This document shows positions 44,019-53,412 of a DNA stretch of 64,000 nucleotides, one piece after another. The first letter of the stretch is position 1. Each line of letters starts with the position of its first letter. The notes beneath the pieces are model-generated. The model ran no database searches, had not been told where the DNA came from, and saw nothing but the letters and a program-made list of their open reading frames with translations. This DNA comes from Phocaeicola massiliensis B84634 = Timone 84634 = DSM 17679 = JCM 13223 (lineage in GTDB: Bacteria; Bacteroidota; Bacteroidia; Bacteroidales; Bacteroidaceae): the NCBI RefSeq assembly GCF_000382445.1, contig NZ_KB905472.1, forward strand, positions 822,444-886,443. The letters run 5' to 3'. The translations under genes and the position numbers were made by a program.

Positions 44019-44387
44019 ATGGCGAAAGAAAAAGTAAACTATCAGGAGGTATATGACCTCTACCAGTTATGCAGCGAGACCAAGGATCTTCGCGAGTTCT
44101 GTGCGGATTATGGAGTAAACTACGACAAGTTCATGAACTGGCAACGTCATCAGCTTTGGAGCGAGAAGTTAGGCAAGACAGTTCAGGTTGATCAGCCCAA
44201 GGTTGCTAAAGTCCAGATAACCGGTAAACCTTGCAACAGTCCAACTGTTAAGATGGAAGTGAAACAACCGGAAGGCGAACCTCCTATTAAGTGGGTGAAA
44301 CTGCAATTGACATCTGGAGCGACATTGTTTCTGAGAAACACCAGCGTTCTTGATCTGAGTCTGTTGCTTAATAAAATGATAGGATGA
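44019..44387 (+). CDS. tnpA: IS66 family accessory protein TnpA
   Basis: About 122 residues. An N-terminal helix-turn-helix-like region (YQEVYDLYQLCSE and REFCADYGVNYDKFMNWQ) is followed by a linker and the beta-rich end IKWVKLQLTSGATLFLRNTSVLDLSLLLNKM. This is the usual first gene of IS66 elements and is needed for transposition together with TnpB. ATG 44013 or 44019 are both possible starts; the frame reaches upstream only to a TTG. Confidence 0.85.
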   Translation: MAKEKVNYQEVYDLYQLCSETKDLREFCADYGVNYDKFMNWQRHQLWSEKLGKTVQVDQPKVAKVQITGKPCNSPTVKMEVKQPEGEPPIKWVKLQLTSGATLFLRNTSVLDLSLLLNKMIG

Positions 44388-44388
44388 T

Positions 44389-44733
44389 ATGCTTGGACTG
44401 AGTGCTAACCTGAACTATTACCTGTTCAACGGTAATGTGGATTTACGGAAAGGCATCTTCCGTTTGTGTGAAAGTATAAGGCAAGAGATGTCACTTGACC
44501 CTAGTGATGCGTCCAATGTATATATGTTCATGTCCCGTAACCGGAAGGTCGTCAAGATACTTCATTACGAACGCGGTTTTTATGTGCTTTACGAGAAACG
44601 TCCTGTCATTGGAAAGTTCAAGAAACCTGTGTTTGACGAGGTGTCAAAATGCTACCGGATACAGTGGTCTGACATGGCTTACCTGACGGAAAGTATCGTA
44701 GTCGACAGAATGTATGTAACTCCTAAAGAATGA
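44389..44733 (+). CDS. tnpB: IS66 family accessory protein TnpB
   Basis: A 114-residue IS66 Orf2-like protein. The family block YYLFNGNVDLRKGIFRLCESI is present and is followed by VYMFMSRNRKVVKILHYE and GFYVLYEK. It starts one base after the tnpA stop codon, so the two are translationally linked. The mechanism of TnpB in IS66 transposition is not settled. Confidence 0.93.
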   Translation: MLGLSANLNYYLFNGNVDLRKGIFRLCESIRQEMSLDPSDASNVYMFMSRNRKVVKILHYERGFYVLYEKRPVIGKFKKPVFDEVSKCYRIQWSDMAYLTESIVVDRMYVTPKE

Positions 44734-44821
44734 ATAATAAGGCGTTGATTTACAATGGAATAATACAAAAATAATCGATAAAAAGTTTGCGTAACTGCCT
44801 GATTTTTCGTACCTTTATATC

Positions 44822-46603
44822 ATGATTGATGAAAGAGCATACGAGTTACTTTGCTGCCAGCTGGGTCTGGCGAATGAGGAAAAAGCAGGGCTTCGCAAAC
44901 AGAATAAAGAACTGATTGCGAGGCTTGAGTCTATTGAAAAATCCAACAAGGAGAACTCAAAAACTCTGATTGATACAATCAATGACCTCAAAGAATCCCT
45001 CGAAAAGCAATCAACCACGGTTGAACATTACAGGAAAGAAATGGAACTTATGAGGAAGCAGCTTGAAGCAAAAGACGAGGTGAACATGATGCTTGCAAAC
45101 GAGATATCCAATCTCAGACTTCAGCTTGAAGACAGCAGGAAACACCGTTTCGGCCGTACATCTGAGCAAAGAAGGCTGCTGAACAACCGTAACATTGACA
45201 AGTCTGCAATGGAGAAGTCCGAATATGACGGTTCTGACAAGAAAGGTGATGATGATAATAAGGCCAATGGTAACGAAGCTGGTGGCAATACCTCTTCCGA
45301 TAACGCAACAGCACAGAACAGCAAGCCTTCAAGAAGAAAGGAAACCGCACCACGTGCGGAAAAGACCAGGCTGAAGGTGGACAAGGTAGTGGTACATGAA
45401 ATAGAAGACTATTACCAACTCCCGGATGGTGCAAGGCTTATGAACCGCAACGGAATGGCTGATGTGTGGGAATACAGGTTTATAGAACATGTGCGTGCCC
45501 ATAACGTGGAACATGTGTACAAGGTGGCAAGGGTAAAGCTTGCAGACGGCACTTTCACTAACACGATGGAGCATCCCTTGAAAAACCTTGGAGGAATCTT
45601 CTCTCCTGAACTGCTTGCCCGTCTGCTTTGTCTGAAATATGACTTCAGCATGCCTGAGAACAGACAGATAAGACTGCTTGCAAGAGAAGGCATCCATATA
45701 AGCAATACCACGCTGAACAGCTATATCCACAACGGAATCTCCAGGCTTAGGGAGTTTATGGAAGATGTCTTCAAGAAGTTTGTACAACAGGCAAAATACC
45801 TTATGGTTGATGAGACTACCGAACTCGTTGGAGTTGAAACACCGGAAGGTAAGGCTTACAGGAGAAAGTACTTATGGGCTTTCTTTGCAAAGCATGTCAA
45901 GTTGGTTTATTATCATTACAATAACGGCAGCAGAGCATCTGATGTGGCAAAGACCTTCCTTGATCATTTTATGGGATCTATATCTACAGACGGATATACG
46001 GTTTACAGAATGTATGACGGAGAAGGCTCAAAGGTGCTTCATATAGGATGCTGGACGCACTGCAGGAGGTTGTGGGTTGATGCTTTGCCATCAGACAGGA
46101 CGGCGATGGACATAATAGATTCTATCGGTGATTTATTCAGGAATGAAGACCTGTTCCGCACAATGAAACTCAGCAGTGAGAAGATAAAGGAAAAAAGACT
46201 TAAACTTACGGGACCTGTTCTTGAACGTATACATCATAAGGTGGTCATGATGATGCAGGATGCGAAGATCATGGCTAACGAACTGATAAGAAAGGCTGCG
46301 AACTACACGATAAACCAGTGGAAATCCTTGAGAAATATCCTCAAGGACGGTTCAGCGGAAATATCCAACAATCTCTGTGAGCAAAGAATGAAACCTGTAA
46401 AGCTGCTGCTCAAGAACTGTATGAATATAGGAAGTGAGGCAGCCGCAGAAAACTCGGCATTCATCTTCTCCCTGATAGAAAGCTGTAAGTTGAACGATAT
46501 AGATCCTCAGGATTACCTGAAGCACTTGTTTGAATGTATTCTTCATGGTAAGGACTGCGACAAGAAGGCTCTTCTGCCATGTTTTTATAAATCGGAATGT
46601 TAA
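44822..46603 (+). CDS. tnpC: IS66 family transposase TnpC
   Basis: A 593-residue DDE transposase. A long N-terminal coiled coil (residues about 15-110) is followed by the RKHRFGRTSEQ-type stretch (DSRKHRFGRTSEQRRL) and a Ser/Asp-rich linker. The catalytic domain has YLMVDETTELV (first Asp), FMGSISTDGYTVY (second Asp), HIGCWTHCRRLWVDA, and the C-terminal GSAEISNNLCEQRMKPVKLLLKN carrying the Glu. It is complete, so the element may be active. Confidence 0.95.
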   Translation: MIDERAYELLCCQLGLANEEKAGLRKQNKELIARLESIEKSNKENSKTLIDTINDLKESLEKQSTTVEHYRKEMELMRKQLEAKDEVNMMLANEISNLRLQLEDSRKHRFGRTSEQRRLLNNRNIDKSAMEKSEYDGSDKKGDDDNKANGNEAGGNTSSDNATAQNSKPSRRKETAPRAEKTRLKVDKVVVHEIEDYYQLPDGARLMNRNGMADVWEYRFIEHVRAHNVEHVYKVARVKLADGTFTNTMEHPLKNLGGIFSPELLARLLCLKYDFSMPENRQIRLLAREGIHISNTTLNSYIHNGISRLREFMEDVFKKFVQQAKYLMVDETTELVGVETPEGKAYRRKYLWAFFAKHVKLVYYHYNNGSRASDVAKTFLDHFMGSISTDGYTVYRMYDGEGSKVLHIGCWTHCRRLWVDALPSDRTAMDIIDSIGDLFRNEDLFRTMKLSSEKIKEKRLKLTGPVLERIHHKVVMMMQDAKIMANELIRKAANYTINQWKSLRNILKDGSAEISNNLCEQRMKPVKLLLKNCMNIGSEAAAENSAFIFSLIESCKLNDIDPQDYLKHLFECILHGKDCDKKALLPCFYKSEC

Positions 46604-46753
46604 AACTAAACTATTTTCTTACGGACATTTTTATTTTATCGGCTGAAAAACAGCCGATAAAATTGTCGTAGCGGAAAATAGAATGGTTACCCGTTGAAGG
46701 CATGACAGTGGTCGTAAGATAGAAGCCGAGTATCTTATAGATAAAAAACTTTA

Positions 46754-46817
46754 AAAAAGAGCATCCCTTTATTTTAGCTTTGATTTATCACAATATAGGG
46801 TTAAAATAGAGGGGTGC
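46754..46817 (-). terminator. Terminator after the EEP gene
   Basis: A 17-bp stem with wobbles (46761-46777 with 46801-46817) and a 23-nt loop. On the minus strand it is followed by TCTTTTTT. It ends the kinase/EEP operon. Confidence 0.7.
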
Positions 46818-46846
46818 ATTATGAGTTATAAGAAGGTTGTTTTTTA

Positions 46847-47908
46847 CTAGAGTCCTACTTCCAAATAAACGGGGTTATGGTCACTCATATCGTATGACAT
46901 TGTACCATATTTGAGGGCCAATAAAGAAGGGGAGTGGAACAGGTAATCGATTCTGAGCAGATTGTGCAGCCCGCGATAAGTAGCTCCATATCCTTCTCCG
47001 GCAGAAAGAAAACCATCTTGCAGATTCCCTTTCAGTGTTTCGTAAGTAAATGTTCCCGGAGTATCATTGAAATCACCGCATAAGATAACTGGAGTCTCGG
47101 TGGCATTTACCAATGAGGCGATATCTTTGGCTTGCTTTGCGCGTTGAATGATATTGGCTTCCATATTATCTGTGAACTGTGTATAAATTTGATTTTCTTT
47201 TTCTTCATCTCCTACTTCTCTGGCTTGTGCGGCTTTCGAACGCATTCGGTCAAGGTTAGTGGTCTGCATATGCACGTTGATTACCCTGATAGTCATTCCT
47301 TTAACATCTATATCTGTCCAAATAGCTCCGTTGTTAGTGTTTGGAAACTCAATAATCTGAGACTGTTTGATGGGGTAGCGGCTATAAATAGCTTGCGCGC
47401 GTCCTTCCGGGAGATATGAGTAAGGAAAGTTTTTGGAATAAGTATTATATAAGTCTTTGGTGGTGAAATCTCCGTTGCCCCTGTACTCTTGAAAGCATAG
47501 TACGTCTACTCCTTCTTTGTTCAGGATGTCAGCAAATTCTTTAGCCGAGAAACCGGTGATTTCTCCTCCGAATGAATGTACATTATAAGTCACGATTTTC
47601 AGTTGGGTATCATTGGCATATTTGGTCGAATTGTAAACTTGATACATGGAAGTAATATATCCGTAATTTATCAATAAACCAAGTAGCGGAATCCATACCC
47701 AATACCTGAATCTGATAAGCCAATAAAAAAATAACAAGATATTGATAATGACTAAGATAGGCTTTCCAAATGCAATATAGGCTGCAAACATATTGCTTTC
47801 TGGGTCTATTCTTCCTGCAAAATAAGCGAAAACGGATAATCCTAATATCAGAAGAGTGAATATGATGGATAAAAGGTATGCAAATTTGTATACGGCTAGT
47901 CTTCCCAT
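46847..47908 (-). CDS. Membrane-anchored endonuclease/exonuclease/phosphatase (EEP) family protein
   Basis: A 353-residue protein. Three hydrophobic segments fill the first 90 residues, so the enzyme domain is held at the membrane, probably on the periplasmic side. EEP motifs are VTYNVHSFGG (Asn), VLCFQEYRG (metal-binding Glu), INVHMQTT (His), VILCGDFNDTPGT (Asp/Asn) and SDHNPVYLEV (the C-terminal Asp-His). Family members cut nucleic acids or remove phosphates from inositides and other substrates; the sequence does not decide. It lies 3 bp after a hybrid kinase gene, so the two are co-expressed. Confidence 0.9.
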   Translation of the reverse strand: MGRLAVYKFAYLLSIIFTLLILGLSVFAYFAGRIDPESNMFAAYIAFGKPILVIINILLFFYWLIRFRYWVWIPLLGLLINYGYITSMYQVYNSTKYANDTQLKIVTYNVHSFGGEITGFSAKEFADILNKEGVDVLCFQEYRGNGDFTTKDLYNTYSKNFPYSYLPEGRAQAIYSRYPIKQSQIIEFPNTNNGAIWTDIDVKGMTIRVINVHMQTTNLDRMRSKAAQAREVGDEEKENQIYTQFTDNMEANIIQRAKQAKDIASLVNATETPVILCGDFNDTPGTFTYETLKGNLQDGFLSAGEGYGATYRGLHNLLRIDYLFHSPSLLALKYGTMSYDMSDHNPVYLEVGL

Positions 47909-47911
47909 AAT

Positions 47912-49762
47912 TTATGTGTTTTTTAAATATTTGTTAATTGTATCTTTTAATAAATCAGGAGATATGGGTTTGGTCAAAAACTCATTGCATCCACTTTCTA
48001 TTGCGGCTGCTTTATCTTTTTCGTAAGCGTAGGCGCTAACAGCAATAACAGGTATCTTGGGGGATACTTCTCTGATGATGCGTGTGGCGTCCAGACCGTC
48101 GAGGTTAGGCATTTTTATGTCCATGAGAATAAGGTTGGGGCTATATTTTTCATACAATTGGATGGCCTCCATACCGTCAAGGGCATGTACTAGCTTATAG
48201 GTCTTACCAATCATGGCTTCTATTAAGTCATAATTACTTTGGTTGTCTTCAGCTACTAGTATGACAATCTCTTTATGTGTAGATTCTTTGTTGTTTGTGT
48301 AGCGTGTGAAAGTATGACTTTCTCTTTTTACTTCGCCGTTGACAGATATATAGGGGATGGTGAATGTAAATGTCGTCCCTTTCCCCGGTTTGGAGTTTAC
48401 CCAAATTTTTCCTCCTAGTTTCTCGGCAATTATTTTGCTGATGGAAAGTCCCAGTCCTGTACCGGCAACATTGTCATTGGCCATCATAAAGCGGTCGAAT
48501 ATCTTGGGAAGCTTTTCGGCCGGAATACCGGTGCCGGTGTCGGTCACATGAAAAATAATCTGGTTGTCCACTTTTTTATATCCAAAACTGATATGTCCTT
48601 TTTGAGTAAATTTAGTGGCATTGCCTATTAAGTTGGAGAATATCTGGAAGAGCCGGTTTCTATCGGTAGATATGTAAAGAGAACGGTCTGACTGTTCGAA
48701 AATCAAATCTACTCCGCTTTGACAACGGAAGCGATAAGTGTTTTTAACATCATCGCATAATTTATAGAGATTGACAGGCGCATAGTTGAACTCCATCATT
48801 CCGGATTCTATCTTTGATAAGTCCAGAATTTCGTTAATCAGCTCTTGCAAGCGCATATTGTTCTTCTCTACAATATCATAATATTGTAATCTTTCTTCGG
48901 AGTTGTCTGTCTCGGCAATAATACGTGAAAATCCTAAAATGGCATTCAGCGGGGTACGTATTTCATGACTCATATTGGCAAGAAACGCTGATTTTAGTTG
49001 ATTGGAACGCTCAGCTTTCCATACTATTTCCGATGTATTCTGTATATATCCTTCCAGCAAAATACGGTTGGTATATACTTCCCGATTATAGATTTTCAGT
49101 CGCATGTCTACAATCTTGCCATTTATCAGCAATTTATATGAAATGGTATCTTGACTTTCTTTTCCATGCAAATAATTCTCTATCCAATTTTCAACTCTTG
49201 TCTTATCTTCGGGATGGATATAGGTGATATATTCATCAAAAGTAATTGTTTTTTCTTCTTCATTATCACAAAACACCTGGGTATAGCCTGAGTAAGTGAA
49301 AATTCGGGTGAGTGAGTCAAAAGTCCACAGGCCGATATGGGCTGCTTTTTCTACTTCACGTAAGTCATTTATTTTCTTTTCCAGTTTCAGCCTTACTACA
49401 CTGCGCCCCGTAATGTCTCGATATTGAAATATCAGATGGTCTTCATTAAATTTCGAAATAATGCATTTGTAATATTTCACTTCTTCTCCCAAAATGAGCT
49501 TATAGTTTTCTGCCGAGGACAACACCTTTCCATCAATGACTTTTTTAAATTCCTTGTGCATTTTCCGAGCTGTCTCCAAAGGGAAATATGAAAAAATATT
49601 TTTGCCTACCACTTCTTCCTCTTTGATATAGAAGTCCGGTCGGTTAGGCTTAAAGTCAAGACAGGTCCCGTCTTTGTATACAAAGAACATTGTATCGCCG
49701 GTAATCTCTAGGATTCTTTCGGCATACTGTTTTTCGTGTAATATTTTGTTAGAAGCCTTCAT
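47912..49762 (-). CDS. Soluble PAS-hybrid histidine kinase
   Basis: A 616-residue sensor without membrane segments. It has a PAS domain at about 10-120 and a second PAS/PAC at about 135-245. His266 lies in SHEIRTPLNA. The ATPase motifs are IFSNLIGNATKFT, DTGTGI and GTGLGL. The receiver has Asp548 in LILMDIKMP and Lys in FLTKPI. It heads an operon with the EEP protein and is divergent from a single-domain response regulator (132 bp between starts) whose receiver is similar, so a phosphorelay between them is plausible. Confidence 0.93.
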   Translation of the reverse strand: MKASNKILHEKQYAERILEITGDTMFFVYKDGTCLDFKPNRPDFYIKEEEVVGKNIFSYFPLETARKMHKEFKKVIDGKVLSSAENYKLILGEEVKYYKCIISKFNEDHLIFQYRDITGRSVVRLKLEKKINDLREVEKAAHIGLWTFDSLTRIFTYSGYTQVFCDNEEEKTITFDEYITYIHPEDKTRVENWIENYLHGKESQDTISYKLLINGKIVDMRLKIYNREVYTNRILLEGYIQNTSEIVWKAERSNQLKSAFLANMSHEIRTPLNAILGFSRIIAETDNSEERLQYYDIVEKNNMRLQELINEILDLSKIESGMMEFNYAPVNLYKLCDDVKNTYRFRCQSGVDLIFEQSDRSLYISTDRNRLFQIFSNLIGNATKFTQKGHISFGYKKVDNQIIFHVTDTGTGIPAEKLPKIFDRFMMANDNVAGTGLGLSISKIIAEKLGGKIWVNSKPGKGTTFTFTIPYISVNGEVKRESHTFTRYTNNKESTHKEIVILVAEDNQSNYDLIEAMIGKTYKLVHALDGMEAIQLYEKYSPNLILMDIKMPNLDGLDATRIIREVSPKIPVIAVSAYAYEKDKAAAIESGCNEFLTKPISPDLLKDTINKYLKNT

Positions 49763-49818
49763 ATCAATCTTACGGTACTCAACTTAATATTAAGTCGTAA
49801 TGTTTTTATTAATCTCAG

Positions 49819-49826
49819 CAAATATA
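49819..49826 (-). promoter_or_regulatory. -7 box of the hybrid kinase/EEP operon
   Basis: TATATTTG on the minus strand, 56 bp before the kinase ATG. Confidence 0.55.
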
Positions 49827-49837
49827 CAAAAAAAATA

Positions 49838-49867
49838 TTGCTTATATCATTTTATATCGTAATTTTG
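49838..49867 (+). promoter_or_regulatory. Promoter of the single-domain response regulator
   Basis: TAATTTTG (49860-49867) matches TAnnTTTG. TTGC at 49838-49841 lies 18 bp upstream as a weak -33 element. Confidence 0.6.
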
Positions 49868-49893
49868 CATGGAGAAACAAGCAAAATAGTGAG

Positions 49894-50247
49894 ATGAAAA
49901 AAATATTAGTTGCAGAAGATACGGAAAGTAATTTCCTTTTACTGTCTATTATCTTGCGGAAGGATTATGAAATACTCCGTGCTTTTAACGGTGCAGAGGC
50001 TGTTGAAATATGTCGTGCAGAGCATCCGGACCTGATACTTATGGATATAAAGATGCCCGTAATGGATGGTTTGGAAGCTACTAAAGTGATTCGTACATTC
50101 AATGAAGAGATTGTTATTATAGCCCTTACTGCTAATGCATACGACAGTGACCGTGAAAAGGCATATCTTGCCGGATGTAATAACTATATGGCAAAGCCTG
50201 TTATGGCAGCCAAACTTCGCGAAATGATACATTCATATTTGGGGTAA
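49894..50247 (+). CDS. Single-domain response regulator
   Basis: A 117-residue stand-alone receiver: acidic pocket in VAEDTES, phospho-acceptor Asp51 in LILMDIKMPVMDG, Thr in ALTANAY and Lys in YMAKPV. There is no output domain, so it works through protein contacts or as a phosphorelay intermediate. It is very similar to the receiver ends of the hybrid kinases at 25397-27742 and 47912-49762 (same IKMP-MDGLEAT pattern), which suggests common ancestry. It is divergent from one of them. Its stop abuts the stop of the glycosyltransferase operon. Confidence 0.93.
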   Translation: MKKILVAEDTESNFLLLSIILRKDYEILRAFNGAEAVEICRAEHPDLILMDIKMPVMDGLEATKVIRTFNEEIVIIALTANAYDSDREKAYLAGCNNYMAKPVMAAKLREMIHSYLG

Positions 50248-51432
50248 TCATACGGCTCTGCGTACCTTTTCCCAAGTACCGTCATTTTTGTTTTTTCTTA
50301 TGAAATAGAAAAAGCCTTTAATGACATTTATATTCATGAACAGAAAGTAATAAGGAATATAGAGCAATTTGTTTTTTACTGATTTTGTGGATAAATAATA
50401 TCCATAGCTCCCTCCTGCATAAAATAATAATTGCAGCACCAAGAGTATGATATAGAAGCGGGAATGCTCATTGTAAATGATCAATAATACATTCAGAGGT
50501 ACGAGCAAAAACAAGGCAATTGGTGTGATGGACCATCTTAGTACGCGATGAGATACATATTGAAAGCTGAGTATTCCATAACGGAATGGATTGAGTAGCT
50601 TTCGTAACCGATAAATGGCTTGAATTCCTCCTGCTGCAATGCGTACTTTTCTTTTTTCTTCCTCTTTCATGTTTGCCGAACCGTTTTCCATGGCGTATGC
50701 TTTGTTACAATATGCAATAATATATTTTTTCATGGCGATTTTTAAGGAAAGGATAAAGTCATCCAATAGCGTATCATTGGGCATTTGTTCGTATAAGGAA
50801 GTGCGAATGGCGAATAATTCTCCTGCTGCGCCTACGGCAGAATGGAGTTGTGAGTCTAATTTTTTCAGAAAAGATTCATATTTCCAGTACATTCCTTCAC
50901 CTCCCACTGCTGCTTCATCCTTGGTGTGCATATTGATGCGCTTTTCTCCCGCCACACATCCCACCTTCGGGTTATTGAAGTAACGTACCATTTCGCGGAT
51001 CGATTGGGAGTTAATAGAAGTATTGGCATCCGTAAAAATCACAATCGGAGTAGTGACAAATTTTATTCCGCGGTTCATGGCTGCAGTTTTTCCTTTCCGT
51101 TCGGCAGAATAGTACACAGTTGCATCGGGATATGCTTTCAGTTTTTTATTGGTGGCATCACAACTTCCGTCCGTTACCCATACTATTTGGAACTTCTCTT
51201 TGGGATAATCCAGTTCGCGGCAATTTTGCATTTTCTTCTCTACCACCTGTTCTTCATTGTAGGCTGTGATGAAGAGAGTTACTTCGGGAAGTTCTTCCAT
51301 CGTATGATAACTCTTTTCTTTTATAAAAATCCGTTTTATTCTGACTAATATCCAAAGTATGATTCCGTATCCTATATAAGTATAGAAAACGATGGACAGA
51401 AGAATAAAGAATATGATTTCAAGTGTATTCAT
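50248..51432 (-). CDS. Membrane-bound family 2 glycosyltransferase (processive type)
   Basis: A 394-residue inner-membrane enzyme, last gene of a nine-gene polysaccharide operon. One N-terminal helix (IFFILLSIVFYTYIGYGIILWI) is followed by the GT2 catalytic domain: TLFITAYNEE, VWVTDGSCDAT, the FTDANTSI metal-binding motif, and a later DDFILSL plus SHRVLRW (Q/R-x-x-R-W type). Three or more C-terminal helices follow. The motif set resembles chain-forming synthases such as poly-GlcNAc or hyaluronan synthase, but single-sugar transfer is also possible. Its start overlaps the stop of the preceding gene by 4 bp. Confidence 0.9.
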   Translation of the reverse strand: MNTLEIIFFILLSIVFYTYIGYGIILWILVRIKRIFIKEKSYHTMEELPEVTLFITAYNEEQVVEKKMQNCRELDYPKEKFQIVWVTDGSCDATNKKLKAYPDATVYYSAERKGKTAAMNRGIKFVTTPIVIFTDANTSINSQSIREMVRYFNNPKVGCVAGEKRINMHTKDEAAVGGEGMYWKYESFLKKLDSQLHSAVGAAGELFAIRTSLYEQMPNDTLLDDFILSLKIAMKKYIIAYCNKAYAMENGSANMKEEEKRKVRIAAGGIQAIYRLRKLLNPFRYGILSFQYVSHRVLRWSITPIALFLLVPLNVLLIIYNEHSRFYIILLVLQLLFYAGGSYGYYLSTKSVKNKLLYIPYYFLFMNINVIKGFFYFIRKNKNDGTWEKVRRAV

Positions 51433-52550
51433 TGTTGTATTATTTCATTATATAATTCTAATGTTTTAAGCGCAGTTTTTTTCCAAGAAAACTGCTGTAC
51501 CCTTCTCAAACCATATTGTGACAGTGAATGACGGTATTCGGGGTCTTCTTCCAGCCGTACCATAGCCTGAGCTATTTCTTCTGGATTGTAAGGATTTACC
51601 AAGATAGCATCCTTTCCGGCAATTTCGGGCATAGCAGAGGTTTGTGAGGTGATAACAGGTGTACCACATGCCATAGCTTCCAAGATAGGGATACCGAAAC
51701 TTTCGCGTAACGAAGTATAAATGAATGCAGTAGCCCCGCTATACAAGGCAGGCAAATCCTTGTTAGGGATATAACCCGGGTAATAAAGCATGGATTTGAT
51801 ATCCGTCAGACCGTATGTACGTAAGTAATTATTGATAACTTCTTCTTTTAAATCAGCGATGAGAAGCGGTAGGGGTTGAGACGAAGTGTTCAGATAGTGC
51901 CGATAGGCTTGTAGTATTCTTGCTGTATTCTTTTTGGGGTCGGTATTGCCGAGAAAGAAAAAATAATGTTTCGTTCCGATGTATTTTTGTGTCACGGCTT
52001 GATATTCCGTGATGGGCCTGAAATGCGAAGAATAGCCATTATACACAGTGGTTATCTTTTTCGGTTCCAAATGTAGGAATTTGCAGATATGCTCCCTCTC
52101 AAAATTAGATACGGTAATGATCTTTCTACATTTATTCAAGATTCGGGGAACTACGAACCTTCTGTAACATCGTCCTAATTTCTGATATACAGATTGGTTC
52201 TTACCTTGCTTCGGCTCAAGAAAAATAATATCATGCAGGGTTAGTATCAGTGGGGTATGACACCACAAGGGAGCTGTATTGCCGGTGCAATGCAACAAGT
52301 CAGGCTGTATCTTTTTCAGGGTTGACGGCAGTCCGATTTGCTCCCATAAAGGGTAAGATGGGTAATCTATCTGTACGATATGCATATTGTCCGACTCCTG
52401 CAGACACCTGTCTTCTCCCGGACTCACCAAGATGAAATATTCATTTTGGCGGTCGATTTTCTGTATTTCTCTTATGGTTTCAAGGGCTACATAGTCCATG
52501 CCGTGCTTTTCTTTCCTAAATATTCTTTGAGCTTCTATTGCTATTTTCAT
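51429..52550 (-). CDS. Family 4 glycosyltransferase
   Basis: A 373-residue GT-B fold enzyme. The C-terminal donor-binding half has FFLGNTDPKKN and the E-x7-E motif ESFGIPILEAMACGTPVI, typical of GT4 mannosyl- or other hexosyltransferases. The N-terminal half starts MKIAIEAQRIFRKEKHGMDYVALE, where the acceptor would bind. It is soluble or peripheral. It differs from the paralogous GT4 set in the same operon. It overlaps the downstream GT2 gene by 4 bp and follows the upstream one by 7 bp. Confidence 0.92.
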   Translation of the reverse strand: MKIAIEAQRIFRKEKHGMDYVALETIREIQKIDRQNEYFILVSPGEDRCLQESDNMHIVQIDYPSYPLWEQIGLPSTLKKIQPDLLHCTGNTAPLWCHTPLILTLHDIIFLEPKQGKNQSVYQKLGRCYRRFVVPRILNKCRKIITVSNFEREHICKFLHLEPKKITTVYNGYSSHFRPITEYQAVTQKYIGTKHYFFFLGNTDPKKNTARILQAYRHYLNTSSQPLPLLIADLKEEVINNYLRTYGLTDIKSMLYYPGYIPNKDLPALYSGATAFIYTSLRESFGIPILEAMACGTPVITSQTSAMPEIAGKDAILVNPYNPEEIAQAMVRLEEDPEYRHSLSQYGLRRVQQFSWKKTALKTLELYNEIIQQ

Positions 52551-52557
52551 GTATTGA

Positions 52558-53406
52558 TTATTTTATCAAGTTTGAATCCTCGTCTTCATATTTTTCTTTG
52601 TAATGAAACAAAGAGGTAAAATTGTTAATTCCTTTGACCGTCCTCTTCCAAAAGCTGTTGAAAAGTGAACCATCGGCAGAGATAGTGCCATAGCCTGTGA
52701 CAGCACGTGCTTTACGGCTTCTGACAAATTTTATTTTTCCGTATTTTTTCAGTCCCAATGCCAGCGAACCATCCTCGCCACGAATGATGTCGGTTCTGAA
52801 ACCTACTTTGTGTGCCGTGTCTGTTTGAAAAGCAAAGACCATTCCTCGTACATTGAGTTCAGGTCTTCGTAGATGCTGTATGTTGAAATAAACATCACGC
52901 AGTTTTTCATAGAAAAAAAGTCCTGTTTGTGAATAATGTTTGTCGGGAAGGAAACTCCAAAGGGCATACGCTGCCATGACTCCTTTTTGTTGCAATGCTT
53001 TTGTCATTGTTGTGATATAGAGAGGAGGATACATCGTGTCCGAATCAATGCAAACACAATATTTTCCTTTGGCATGATTCAGTCCGCATTGTCGGGCAAA
53101 TCCGGGTCCTTTCTGTTCTTCATTATAATAAGTCACACCTAGTTTTTTCAATATACTTTCCGTATTATCTGTAGAATGGTTGTTGACGACTATGATTTCT
53201 ATGGGAAAGTGACAGTTGTTTTCGCATATCGACCATAGGCAAGAGAAAATTCTGTTTCCTTCATTATGAGCGATAGCCACCACTGAAACCAAAGGATTGG
53301 GATGTTTCAACTCTCTGATTCTTTTTTTGACTCTGTTGGTGAGTGGGGGAGGCAACTCACTGTATGGCTTTTCATATGCGGATAAATAATCGGTATACCA
53401 TTTCAT
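52558..53406 (-). CDS. Family 2 glycosyltransferase (soluble)
   Basis: A 282-residue GT-A fold transferase. It has LVSVVAIAHNEGNRIF, IIVVNNHSTDNTE, and the metal-binding Asp-Ser-Asp in CVCIDSDTMYPP. FARQCGLNHAKGKY is a standard donor-site stretch. No membrane segments are seen, so it works at the inner face of the membrane on a lipid-linked acceptor. The spacing to neighbours is 6-7 bp on both sides. Its sugar specificity is unknown. Confidence 0.9.
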   Translation of the reverse strand: MKWYTDYLSAYEKPYSELPPPLTNRVKKRIRELKHPNPLVSVVAIAHNEGNRIFSCLWSICENNCHFPIEIIVVNNHSTDNTESILKKLGVTYYNEEQKGPGFARQCGLNHAKGKYCVCIDSDTMYPPLYITTMTKALQQKGVMAAYALWSFLPDKHYSQTGLFFYEKLRDVYFNIQHLRRPELNVRGMVFAFQTDTAHKVGFRTDIIRGEDGSLALGLKKYGKIKFVRSRKARAVTGYGTISADGSLFNSFWKRTVKGINNFTSLFHYKEKYEDEDSNLIK

Positions 53407-53412
53407 GACTCT

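Larger units (their letters stand above)
43940..46690 (+). mobile_element. Complete IS66-family insertion sequence (about 2751 bp)
   Basis: Terminal inverted repeats are GTAAGCATTCTATTTTCCGC (43940-43959) and its complement at 46671-46690 (19 of 20 match). The sequence CCGTTGAAG is repeated on both sides (43931-43939 and 46691-46699), the 8-bp IS66-type duplication plus one coincident base. The three genes tnpA, tnpB and tnpC are all open. It sits in the last codon of the upstream kinase gene. Confidence 0.95.

Noticed and set aside
9525-46690. Composite transposon between the two insertion sequences
   Set aside because: The two elements are of different families with different ends, and each has its own target duplication.
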